This document shows, one piece after another, positions 12,891-24,800 of a DNA stretch of 64,000 bases; positions within the stretch are counted from its first letter, which is position 1; each line of letters begins with the position of its first letter. Under the pieces are notes generated by a model that saw only the letters and a program-made list of their open reading frames with translations, did no database searches and was not told the DNA's origin. The stretch is from contig NC_090943.1 in assembly GCF_040807025.1 (NCBI RefSeq), positions 5,132,356 to 5,196,355 on the forward strand, read 5' to 3'. A program made the position numbers and the translations under genes. Source of the DNA: Struthio camelus. Lineage: Eukaryota; Chordata; Aves; Struthioniformes; Struthionidae.

Positions 12891-15800
12891 ATTGTACTCT
12901 AGTCTCCATTTATTATATTCTATCAACCCTATTAATTAAAAAATTCCTTTGAGTACTTTAGATGTGATGGTGCCCACTGGCCATGTCTTTATTTAAGTAG
13001 GTGAAACTTCTAGGCCTCTAAGTCTTTATTAACTTTAATCTTGAGCTTTCTAGGTGTGTGAGTCTAGGCATAGCGTTTAGACTTTCTGCTCTGGGGAATG
13101 GGGAATTTGCTCCAGTCTTGCAACGTTCTTAACCATGACAATCTTTATTTCAGTCAATGAATCAAAATTTATGCCATAACACAAATGATACACAATGCTA
13201 AATTATTTTTTTAAGTACTGAGAAATTAGTCAAGTTGAGGAACTTAGAAGCCGAATCCCTTTAGCCATGACACCCTTAAGAAAGTTGTTCTATGTCTGAA
13301 GGGCAAAGACGTATCTTGGCTGACCAAACTACCACTGTCTTTATTGATTAATTTCTACACTATTAATCCCTATTGTATCTCAGCCCTTCATGATCACTGA
13401 AACTCATGTGAATTAAGATAATACTTGACTCTTCAGGGAGGAAGACAGAGGTCAAGGAAGATTCAATAACTTGCTTTAGGCTACACAGGCTGTCTTCAGG
13501 AAAGCAGCAGATGCAATCAAGTTCTTGTAAGCATCAATTCCGGGTTTTTGCGCAAGATCATTCTTGATTCATGGGAATGACCCCTGGGATTTGTATTATG
13601 CTCTATTTTGGAGCTTTTTTGTTTTGTTTGTTTTTTAAGGGATAGCTTAAATAAAAAGTTTTCTTCCAAGTACTGTAGTCATCTTTGGTTAACATCCCCA
13701 ACAGCATATGACAAGAGTTTTCTTGGCAATCACACATAGGTAAGTTTTCTTAGGTTTGTGCCTTTTTTTTCCTCCGGGGTGAACTAATTACAACTTTCAT
13801 ATTCCTTCCTGTCATTTATCTACAAACTATATAAATGGAGATGTGAACCCCGATTTATAAAACATTCCCTCTGCATTAAATAGACACAGGATAATGCAGA
13901 AAGATGTAAATCTGTCAGCCTTAGCAACGGCAAGATCGAAAACAAAATTTACCCTAGAGGCCAAATATCCACCTGTGGCAAATAAATCTCAGTCTGTCAG
14001 TTCACGTCTCCTTCATCCATAAGCTATGCGAAGAAAGACTCTTCGAAGCACATTTTGAAGGTCAACTGAAATGGGCTAACATGGATTACCAAGGAATAAG
14101 ACTTTCAAAATTAAAGGCCCACTGGGCAATGCGCACTGCTGGCAGGACTTTCCAGGCTTCTCCACAAGCAGCAGTTGTGTTAGTGCTGCTTGGGCAGAGA
14201 CATAGTATGTCAAACAGATACATCAGAGTTCTTTCCGGGTCCCACAGATTAAGTGTCTGAGATTAGCTACAAACCAGCCAAAGTTGAGAGTAGATCTCTC
14301 ACAGAAGACGTGGTAATGGTAGCGTCTACTCCCCAGTATCATAAAAGATGTTTTACACTACTATGACAATGGAAAACAGCCTAAGGCCAGATAGGAATAT
14401 AGTTTAGCTCTTCTTTCACTCCTAGAACAATGCTGAAGGGTTTTCGAGAAAATCAGATCTGGCTCCGAGACAGAAAATACAGTCACAGTACAAGTGACCT
14501 CTCTTCTCATACAACACTGATAGGATATAAAATTAGGCAGACCCGTCACTTCCCCCTCCTCCCCTTTAATTCATGCCAGGTTCCTCTTGATCAAGTAATA
14601 GTGTGAAATAGTGCAACCAGAAAGAGCTGGAGATCCCCAAGGGAAGGCAAGTGTGTACTGCAGCTTGTCATTTTTATAGCCACATCCGCCTTTTGGCCAG
14701 ATTGCTACCTGCAAGTGCTCCATTTACTTTTCAGGAAAAAAATTATGACTGTTTCCAGCAATTGCACTTAACAGTCACTTCTTTGCCAAGAGTTGCTGTT
14801 TGGCTCCCAAGCAGCAGGGAACATTGTTCTGCTTGTTTTCAATGGCAAAAAAAATGAATTAATAGCCAGTCCCTCCAGGTTTTTATTTAGGAGTAAGGAT
14901 ACACCCTTTAGAAACTTATCACAGGCTAAAGGGAGGAGAGCTTAAATGGAGGGATGGAGGGAGCACCTTTAAGTGTTAGGGGTCTTTCTCAGGACCTTGG
15001 AAAGAGAGTGTTTAGGGAGAGAAGAGAAAAGGGAAATAAGCCCCTACAAATGTTATCAGAAATGGTCAAACGGTATCGTTACCTTGATCATTTTTCACAA
15101 GCTTAATTCCTGCCCTAAGACAAGAATAGAAATAGAAAGGAGGAAATGGCACAATGAGGGCAATTCATGGCAAATTTTAGAGCATGACAAATCAGGAAGT
15201 TCAGGAGATCATAAAAAAATGGAGCACGTTGAATTTCTGGGGTTCTTTTTAATCAAAATGTATGACTCTCATAACACAAAGACTGAAAAGGTTGAAAATA
15301 TGAGGACTGATTCAAACAGGCATGACTCAAGGGTGGTGGGGTATAGTTCAACTAACATGAAAGGAGAGAGACTCCCTTTGAATGCCAGTAAGTTCCGTCA
15401 ATCAATTACCTTTTCTGCATTGTGTCACCTCTCTCCATCCGTTTTGCATTCTTGTATTATTTTGTGCTTAGTCTCCTCGCCAGATTCTGAAATATGTATT
15501 ATTTTTATAGTATTAAAGGTAATAAAGCTATAAACCTTTTTTAGAAGGTTTGAAGAGTTCTGAATAAAGCTGTATAAGGTTAACATTACTGATCTATTCT
15601 GCTATATCCTATTTTATTCTATTCTGTTTACTTTTTTTTTTCCCCATATATTGCCATAGAAGCCACAAGCCTTTAAATGGTACATTGTGGATGGTGACTA
15701 CCATCTGTCATGTCAGATATTGTTCATTTTCCTCTCCTTTGCTCTGAAGGAAGAATATGTTCAATAGAGGACCTCATTTTGTAGGCAGAGTGCTGAGTTT

Positions 15801-16040
15801 TGTAAATATCTGTATTTTTAGAAGGTACACCTTTTGTCCTCTCTTTCTGTCAGGGAAGACAATGTGAGTTGAAAGGCAGAGTCATCTATGTGAACTTCAT
15901 TCCTAACCTCTGAAAAAATTATGATCCATCTGTGTTACATGATGCAAAGAAAATTAACCAAGCTAGCTCCAGAGCTGAGTGCAGTATGGTTATATTAGCT
16001 TAGTGTAGTAAGTAACATTTGTAAAGTACAGAGACAGCAT

Positions 16041-16090
16041 GGTCTCTTCCAACCTCAGCTACTCTATGAAGCTATGATTCTATGATGTAT
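16041..16090 (+). mobile_element. CR1 LINE 3' terminus (short)
   Basis: Only the last ~50 bases of a CR1 copy are clear: GGTCTCTTCCAACCTCAGCT followed by TCTATGA and ATTCTATGATG, the 8-bp repeat end characteristic of CR1. Sequence just upstream may belong to the same copy but is too diverged to claim. Confidence 0.6.
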
Positions 16091-19000
16091 CTAATATAGT
16101 GTAGGTGTACATAATATAATACAGGGAAGTCTTCTGCCGCCTTCATATTTAATTCCCCTTCATTATGTATGAACACCCAGAGAACTGATCTTGGTTTTTA
16201 CCAGTGTTTGAAGAAGTCTTCACCTCAATTAACCACCTTTTGAAGGTCAGGACCAAGATCATAAGCGTGATTTAATATTCCAGAGACAGCTGATACAGAA
16301 AATAGAACAGTTTTAATGTGTTTGTGGTATCCCTTGTTGCTGAGATACCCTACTGAATTCTTGCTACTTGGATCCTCCCAGGCACTGAAGTCCTCATGCC
16401 CACATATGTCATCTTGATGTCATCCCTCTGAAAGGTGACTACGGTGTGTGGTGTGAATAACAAGTTATTAGTCATGATTCAGGAAGGGATAAAGTTTTCA
16501 GGTCAATCACTGATGACTGAAACATCATTTGGGGGTTCTGCAACTAGATTTTAAGGATATCAGTAAGGACACAGCAGTCGGCACTGAGACACTGATCAAG
16601 TAGTAACAAGTTGAAAAGGATGAGAAAGAGAATAATTTTACAGAGTTCCTCAAGAAAGAGTTATCTGAAGGCACAGTGGAAATCTTAAGAGCATGACAGC
16701 TCAGTGGCTAACTAGCACTGCTGACCTCTATTACCTGCCCATCTCTCCTTGCAGATAGTTTATACAGGGTGTGGAAGAACAAGAATGACCAAGGGCAGGC
16801 ATCCAGGGTTATATGGAATTGGTCAGGAACACAGGTCCTTAATAAGGCTTTCTCAGAGGCAAAGATATACAGAAACAAAGAACTGATCGGGAAAAGACAT
16901 ATAACAAGACAAATCAGCTAGGAATGCAACCCCTGCAGAGTACGTTCTGGTTGAGGTGTCCATTACCATTATTACCTGCAAGTTTATGTACCCAAGGAGA
17001 AGTTGGACCACTTCCAAGTATGTCCTAGACCTCTGCCTCAGGCTAACCAGAAATTTGCCCATATTTCACAACAAAATGATGAGCGTTTTCAAAATAGAGG
17101 GACACTTACTAATTTTCTTAAATTTTATATGTGTTGTGAAAATAACATTTGCTTTATATCTGTGTGGGAGGATGATAAACAATTTATGGGGAAAACAATA
17201 CGATAGCAGAACAAGCAGAAAAAGAAAAGATATAGGAATACAATTTTGACTAGATGATTAATTTCCAAGTACTAGTCCACTGAAAAACCCTTTCATCTCA
17301 TTTTCATTTAAGAAGAAAGAAGGGATGTTTTTGCACATCTTACGCTTATCCAGGTATGATTTCTTGAGATGAACAGAAAACTTGTTTCTTTATAGAAGAG
17401 GGAGGGGAGATCCAGTAGTGCTGCGATGCAAACTTCAAAGGCAGTGGAAACTTTCCATTGGTTGTTGCAAACATGCTAACAAATCCTGTATACCTTATGT
17501 GGCATATAAGTTCAGGAATGTAAGATAATCTGCTTGTAAAGATAATTAATGTTTACTTATTGATGAACCTGTTAAAACGGGGATTTGATTTTAAGTGCAG
17601 CCTTGGAAAGTCTATTAGATAACATATTTGTACCCAGAAGGAATTCTGCACAAAATCTTTTCTATTATTTCAGCTAAATTGTGTATGTGAAAAGGTGGTT
17701 CTTCCACGGACATCAGGCTTGAGTAAAATGAAACGTAGGTCAGTTCTTGACAGAAATTTACTGGACCCCAGAGTTCAACTGAACTATAAAAGCTATACTC
17801 TTAATATAATTTTATTGTGTGACTCTTGGCACGTCCCAGCTTCAGCTGGGTGCAAAGAGGGAAAATATTGAAATACTATGAGAAACTCTTTATTAGTATC
17901 ATTGTGTTATTTTAATTTTTGAAAACATTAAGCTGTGAATTGTGACTGGTGCAGCTGGTGGATATGGAAAGACAATGGAAGCTTCCTGGTTTATTGGCTG
18001 TCATTATGTTATGTTTCAATTGCCTTTCCTTGCATGTGTTAAAACTCCACGTGAAGTTGAGCAATGTGAAATCTAAAATTAAATTGCCTCAGTTACAATG
18101 AGGAAAAGGGGAAGGAGGTGGGGCAGGTGTTTACTTCTAAAGATAGATGACTAAAGTTAGGACCTCTATCTCCTTAGATTGTCTATCGATTAAATGGAGA
18201 GGCAGGAGTTCCTCCAGGGACTAATTCAAAGTGCCTTGCTAAGACTTCTTCTAAATTGTCTTGTGCTGGTGCATGTAAAAACCAGACGGTGCTTTGTCGG
18301 CTATCCAAAGCACAGTGTGTGTACATCTGTGCTGCTGATGTCCTCTGTCCTAGGGGTGCTGACAGACCCTCAGACCGAGCGGTGCAATGTGGATCACCTT
18401 CACATTGCTCAACTTTGTCCAGCAAATGTTTGGGAGAAAGCTAGTTGGGATGGCCCAAAAGCGTTCCAGGGAGCGCTCAACCACTGGAAGGGAAGAGACA
18501 ACCACGTTCCTGTGGCGGGGAATGCTCTCTTGCACTGTTTCCTCCACTAGCATCTGTGCAACCACTCCGTGCGACTACTTCTTTTGCTGTGGCCTTCCCG
18601 ACAGGGTGGATCCTGAGCCCATGGCAGGTGATCCCTAGCTAATCTGTGGAAGCATCTGCCCTTTATTATGTTTTCCTGTTAGAACGTGCGATAAATCTTC
18701 AGGGTCATCCCCAGGAAACACCAGGGCACAGATATGTTCTATTTGTCCAAAGATCAGGAACTATTAGTACATACATCAGAGGAGCTGTTTTAAACAAGTC
18801 TGTTCAAGGCTTCCTCTTCATTTCAGGGAGATTTTTGTGGAGATTCTAGGTGACCTCATGTAAACACATTCGTCCACTTGACATTTGTTAGCGGGACTTG
18901 AGACCTGCTGCTTCATGCTTTTAATTCCTTTACTGGGTATCCTCCAAATATTTTAATGGAGAGCTGGTAACTTCTAAGTGTGTTTGTCCAGCACAAAGCA

Positions 19001-19798
19001 AAACCATTTGTGCCAGGCACGGGGAAATTATTAGTAACTATGGCCTTACCCTGCTTAGAAACTGCTGTTCTCAGTTCAGGATCTAAGCACTACAAAAGCA
19101 CTTTAAACACATCATTAAGCTTTCCCTTCTTGCAAAAGAAGGGAGCGGGGGACGAGGGCTTTAAGCCGGGAATTTTGCTGTGGTGTTTTCACTTAATTTC
19201 TAAGAACTTTTACTGGAAGCTGACAAAGTTTAAACACTATTAGTGTGAATAAATACACCAACAGATAGCACATCATTTTTTTTGATCTCTTTTTTTTTTC
19301 CTCACTAATGAAACAATCATTGTACATCTTTCCCTCCGTTTCATTTATTACCATTACGATCATAAGCAGCAACTAGAGCTGGTAACAGACCCAACACATG
19401 CCAAATAGAAAGGATACATCGCTTGTCTCCGAAAATTTTGGACTTTGAGGGGTAGAAAATAGCTGAAGATATTGCTCTGCATAGGAAGTAGGCCAAAGAA
19501 CAAGCTGTGAATCTCACAGCTTCTCCATCATTGTAGTGTTAAGTTATATCAAGTTTGTTGGAGCAAACTTTTAACTTTTGGTGATTTATCCAACTGTTCT
19601 GGCTGATAAACCATATGTTGAAAAAAGGCTAATTTGGGGCAATTGGTACACTAGGGTGCCAGCAAATAAAGCTGAAAAAAGATACTGGAAAGCCAAAACC
19701 AGATCCTGGTACGCTGCTCCATCTCTAAGTTCGTTCTAGATAGGGAGTTTGCCTCCAGGTGAGGGCCCTGCTTTGTCTGCCAAACAATTATTAAAAAA

Positions 19799-19846
19799 AC
19801 TTACTTTCCCTGAAAATGTTTCCCTGAAAACTTACTTTCCCTGAAA
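19799..19846 (+). repeat. 17-bp direct repeat, 31-bp period
   Basis: ACTTACTTTCCCTGAAA lies at 19799-19815 and again at 19830-19846, with a partial third copy (TTTCCCTGAAAA) between them. This looks like a small local duplication. Confidence 0.85.
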
Positions 19847-21389
19847 TCAAATAAAAGGAGCAGTCAAGAGTGGAGAAGCAAAAATATTCTCAACCCTATT
19901 TTATAGGTGGGCACCTGGAGGATGCTACAGAAAATGAAGTTGCATTACGCTGCAAGGTAGGTTAAAAATCAAGAATCATGAGCATTTCATATGTTAGCAC
20001 AACTGATTTTGTTTATTTTTCAACCACTCCAAAATCCAATCATGCCATATTTACATAAAACAATACACGGGATAGTATACCAAATGTAGGCAAGAAAAAA
20101 ACAAGTATTCTGTTTTGCTTTGTCGGTGTTTCGAATTTCTTTGTTTTCATTGTACGTTGCTCAACCTCATGAAATAAGCTAACCCGTATAAATCTCTCTG
20201 GGTTTCCGTGTCCACGCTGTCTCTCTAACAGGAGACAGCCATCAAACTATCCCTTGTCTAAATGGCAAGTGTATAGCTTTTAATGTAGGTTTCTCCAGGC
20301 TGCATTTCTTACGTAAAATTATTTAGTGCAGAACAAGTGTATCAGCACCTATCCGATTTAGCTATATTCTACAGTTAGTATAAAAGACCAGCTACTCCTA
20401 TGGGTTACTCAGGAAATCGAAAGTAGCACACACACAAAAACGAAAACAGAAAATAACTGTCCACATTTTTTAGAATGTTAGTTTTCTTTACGTTTCCAGT
20501 GTCATTTATTTTGCTAAGCGCTTCTGTAATTCTTTTCACTTGTCTTCTGCTCTTATTTTCTTACAAAACAGTATACTAGGCTTTCTGTATAAAACATATA
20601 TATAAACAATGACCCCAAAATGGACTTACACACAAGTGTTTATTTGCTGTTCGTTAGAAATCCTACTGTGTGTATATCTAGTCATTGTCCCTGAATTTCA
20701 TAGTACTAGCTATCAAAATGGGGTCAGGAAGAAAGGGGCCTTTTTCTTCCCGGTTTGTTTTAAAGATCGAGTTAAATTATGTAAGATGAACAAAGGCAAA
20801 GAAGCCACAGGAACAATCAGATCCTGTTTACATATTGGCAGCATGTTGTTCTTGTTGCCGTTGTTATCACTGCTCTCCAAATTGACTTCTAGTTATTACT
20901 TCCAGGAATTCATGTATCTGTACTTTTGTTATTATTTATTCCCTACCCTCATAATGGGCTGCGTGCAGGTTCAGGGAGAATGAAAGACTGGAAAATGTAA
21001 AAGGATCCGGCGACCTTGGAGATTTTTGGCCTTCCTAACAATATTTCTGGTCTCTTTCTCAGAGATTATCAATAATCCAGAAAACTAGGGTTCATTCTAC
21101 ATAATAAACAATTTTTAGTGGCTTTTCTTTCCCAAAAATGCTGTTGGGCAATAATTAGAAATAATTTTTCACACACACTGCTGGCTTTTTACATCACCTT
21201 GTATTTCTGCATAAATACTTTTTCTGGTATTGGTTATCAAACCCCCATTACTGGTACTGATGACTCTTTGTCCTAGATACCTATTCTTTCAGCAAACAGA
21301 TCGGTCATTTGAACTACTTATCATTACTGAGCGATGAGCTGAAGAACAACCCACACTACAGACACCAGAAAACTTGGTGGCGGTGAGGG

Positions 21390-21636
21390 AAGTGTTATAT
21401 TTTAATCCCGTTTATTTAGCTCTGGCTCAAGTATCTGATGACTTCTTGGCCAGAAGGCTTTGTAGTGGAAAAACCTCAGATATAAAAAAATAGTATAAGG
21501 ATTGGGGGCAAAAAAATGGAAAATCATATTGAATTAAAAAACAAAGTACTGCTTGCTGGTTTACAGAGAGTCTATAACACTGATAAAATCTTCAGAAATC
21601 AATGACGTGCTTTTCCCCCCCCCCGTTTGTCCTTCT
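21390..21636 (-). other. AQP1: AQP1 3' untranslated region (minimal estimate)
   Basis: This is the sequence from the stop to the proximal poly(A) region. It includes a run of ten G in the mRNA sense (21624-21615). Its true end may lie further downstream if one of the later AATAAA hexamers is used. Confidence 0.5.
21411..21416 (-). terminator. AQP1: Likely AQP1 poly(A) signal AATAAA
   Basis: A canonical AATAAA lies 221 bases after the stop codon. Downstream on the minus strand there is a CA-containing stretch suited to cleavage (about 21400-21385), then a GT-rich stretch (about 21375-21344: TCTGGTGTCTGTAGTGTGGG). This is the usual layout of a vertebrate poly(A) site. Further hexamers at 20940-20935, 20644-20639, 20510-20505 and 20017-20012 could give longer 3' ends. 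Mammalian AQP1 has a long 3' UTR, so this may be only the proximal site. Confidence 0.5.
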
Positions 21637-21816
21637 TTATTTTGGCTTCATTTCAACTCTGGAGTTCATATCGTCTCCTTCCAGATCATACTCCTCTACT
21701 TGGCCACTGGTCCACACCTTCACGCGGTCAGTCAGGTCACTGCTTCTGGGAGCCAGGATGAAGTCGTAAATGAGGGCAGCACTTGCTCCTCCGATAATTG
21801 GCCCAACCCAGAAGAT
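21637..21816 (-). CDS. AQP1: AQP1 coding exon 4 (residues 213-271 and stop)
   Basis: The exon has 59 codons plus TAA, starting after acceptor TTTCAG (ending at 21817). It encodes membrane segment 6 (IFWVGPIIGGASAALIYDF) and the cytoplasmic C-terminal tail, with the conserved stretch DRVKVWTSGQVEEYDL and the end RVEMKPK. The tail is almost identical to mammalian AQP1, including an acidic patch (EGDD at about 258-261). The stop codon lies inside an AATAAA hexamer (21641-21636), described separately. Confidence 0.97.
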   Translation of the reverse strand: MFWVGPIIGGASAALIYDFILAPRSSDLTDRVKVWTSGQVEEYDLEGDDMNSRVEMKPK

Positions 21817-24800
21817 CTGAAATACATTGCCAAGCCCAGTTAGTACTTCAGGTATCAGTGCATTTGAAGCTGTTGTGAAAATCTCTGAAGGTTTTCTGTA
21901 CAAAATGTACAGTGAAAACTTTTAAATCATATATATCACCTGAACATTGATTTAAATGCATAGTCCAGAAGTCAAGAATTTCTTAATAGATGGTGGCAGC
22001 AGACTCAGAGATGAATAGATGTGACTAGATTGTCAAATTTATATATTTAAAATTAGGCATCTAGTGGTAAAACATCTCTGTTCACTCAAGTTACATCTTG
22101 GGCATACTCAGAAGCACTGAAAAATTCCTTTCTCACTCTAACTTGCAGTGATTCTTGGAGGAATTTTAAAGGAATACTTTGTGAGGATCTAATTAGGGGC
22201 ATAATTTACTACTAGCTACTATTTCACTAGTGATGTTCTTGTAACTATGCTAGTCTAATCGCTTAAGGCAAGCAAAGTTTGGGGGGAGAGGTAATAAATG
22301 TATAGACTGATATTATTAGAAATAACAGATGATTCTGAGGGATCTGCACGGTCGAAGAGACCCTGAGTCCGAACATATTTTTACTTTTTTTCCAGCAATG
22401 TCATTGTTTTAATCTGAATTATTACCTCTCTCTCCTGCTTTCTCTCTCTGCCTCCTCAAAGGCAACCGATTTTTATACACACTTCTGAAAATATTAACTT
22501 AGCTGCATTAACTCAGTAACTCAATAGAAGTGCTTAAATGGGAGATAAATGACAAAATTTCTCCCGTGTTCTCATTTTATGCTTTACCCTTTAGATTGAA
22601 ATGATATACATATCCAAAATTTTCACAGACCAATTTTTATACACACTGAATTTCCATGAATATTTATGCAAATGGCTGCAAAAATCATGAGTAGGAGAGC
22701 TGGAATAAGCAACATTTTAAATACTGAAGAACATGTGCTCGTTTAAGACTTTTATATTAGCCTTAGCCTATTTTATTGAGTTTTAGTGAAACAAGTAAAT
22801 TTTCATTAAATTCATCGTTTTGACCAAAGGGTATAATTTTAAAATCTACAGTATTTCCAGTGCCCTTATCCATAGAAGCACATAAGCAGATACTTAACTT
22901 TAAGCAGATGAACATTTTATTAGCTTTCGAATATTTTATGATCCACTTCAGTTTAACCTTCTTAAGAGCCTTCTTGAAGTAAGGTTTACCAGATTAAGCA
23001 GTAGCCATTTGCAAACTCAATTTAAACTATGAATACACAAAATAGGATTCTATGCAATGAGGCTTTACATTTTAAAATAATTAAAATAATTAAATGTAAA
23101 GGGTAATAACCGAATAACATCAGTTGCACTATTTGGAACATACACTATAATCCTGAGGATTTTGTAATCCCCCGGATTTAGTTAGGGACAGAAGATTGTT
23201 TTTGTTAAATGAAATACAAATGGCAACTCCTTAATGAATTGCTAATGATAAGTGTTTAAATGTTTCTGATCTTGTGACTGCCTACATGCAGAGTGTCTTA
23301 TAAGCTAGACCAATTTCTTCAACTTACCCAGTGATTTTCAAAATTGTTGGCAATCAGCGCTGAGCCGAAAGATCTCGCTGGGTTAATTCCACAGCCAGTG
23401 TAATCAATCTAGGAGGTGGAAAGAGAACCAGTGGTAAGGTATCGATGCAGATGTGGCGTCTCCATCGCACAGGAGAGCACCTTGCACGTGGCAGCATGCA
23501 GCCTGTATCGGATGTACAGAATAGCTTCTTTCATCCCACCCGGTTCTCTTCAAAGAGAAAGAAACTATGATCTTCCCATGATCTAGCTGCCTTCACCGGC
23601 CCAACCCAAGGTGGAACATTGCAGATAACAACTGTGAGAGTGAAAACTTACAGCAAGAAGGTGTCCCAAGGCAACGGAGAGTCCAATGGCCAGAGGTGCT
23701 GATCCCGAGACATCATTTCTTCTCCGGTCTGTGGTGGCGAGCACACATAACACCAGCTGAAGGGTAGCGATGATTTCAATACCTAGTCCTTGGCCAGCGT
23801 TGATTCCCTCTGAAAGCTGGATGGAGATAAGAAGGAAAACGTTACCTGATGTTCCTACCTGCCCTTAAACCAGGCATGATAAAGCCTCATGAGGTCTGGT
23901 GTCTCAGTAGGAGACTCCAGACACGCACAGTCAGGCATTTCGTGTCCTCAAATTGCTTTTACTTACTAAAAAGAGGAAGGGAAGAGAAATCAGCTGGAAC
24001 GCTCACTGCTGTACTCAAGTGTCGATGGACCCAGCTTTTGCTTATGCAATATGGTAGCTGTGTCCAGCCAAAGAGAACGCTGAACCGCTAGACACGAAGG
24101 GAATATAACCAGTGTACACGTGAGCGACAAAAGAGCCAGAGATTTGCCTTCAGCAGAGTTCCCATCTGGAAGTGAACTATCCTTAAGACATCTGTTTACT
24201 GCTTCTGAAAATAAGGATGCTGTGGTCAGATTAGACATTTCTCAACATTGCTTTAACAACAACTACCGAGCAAACTTGGGGCAGGTAGAGGAAGGAATAA
24301 ACAGAGAGCAGGAAAGGAGCATAGCTCTGGGTAGCTTGAATGTGCCTCTGCTATATGCAACTATTCTCTCCTCCGATCACTGTGTTTTTGTTTGTTTGTT
24401 TCTTTGTTTTAATTAAATAAGCGTTCTTCAAAGCAAGGATTACATTTGGAAAATGTCCTGCGATGTGCAGGCCCCACGAGTAGATTTTGTCTTAAATATT
24501 AAGACACCTACAGTATGATTCAATTACCTGAAAATATGCATCTAATGCCATTCGAGATGCCCTGATATACCTGAGGCATTCATGTGATGCTGGTGCATGT
24601 GATACAAGACCTTCAGAAGACCAGAGATGCTTGAAATGACTCTATAGATGCCAGTGTTTAGGTAGTGTTTCTCTAAACTTGGACATCTAAACAATAGAGT
24701 CAGTGGAGATAAAAGACCCATTCAGGTCACCAAATGCAGGTGGTTATTTGAGAGTGAAATGATTTGCTCTTTCTCTTTCATTGACTCCATTGACTAGATC

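Larger units (their letters stand above)
12891..21343. other. AQP1 3' flank, no gene recognised
   Basis: Between the CR1 copy and the AQP1 3' end I see only the short CR1 terminus at 16.04 kb, the 31-bp-period duplication at 19.8 kb, a 186-codon open frame (14973-15533, plus) without recognisable domains, and a stop-poor patch at 18.18-18.64 kb. Part of 19.9-21.3 kb may be AQP1 3' UTR if a distal poly(A) signal is used. Confidence 0.55.
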
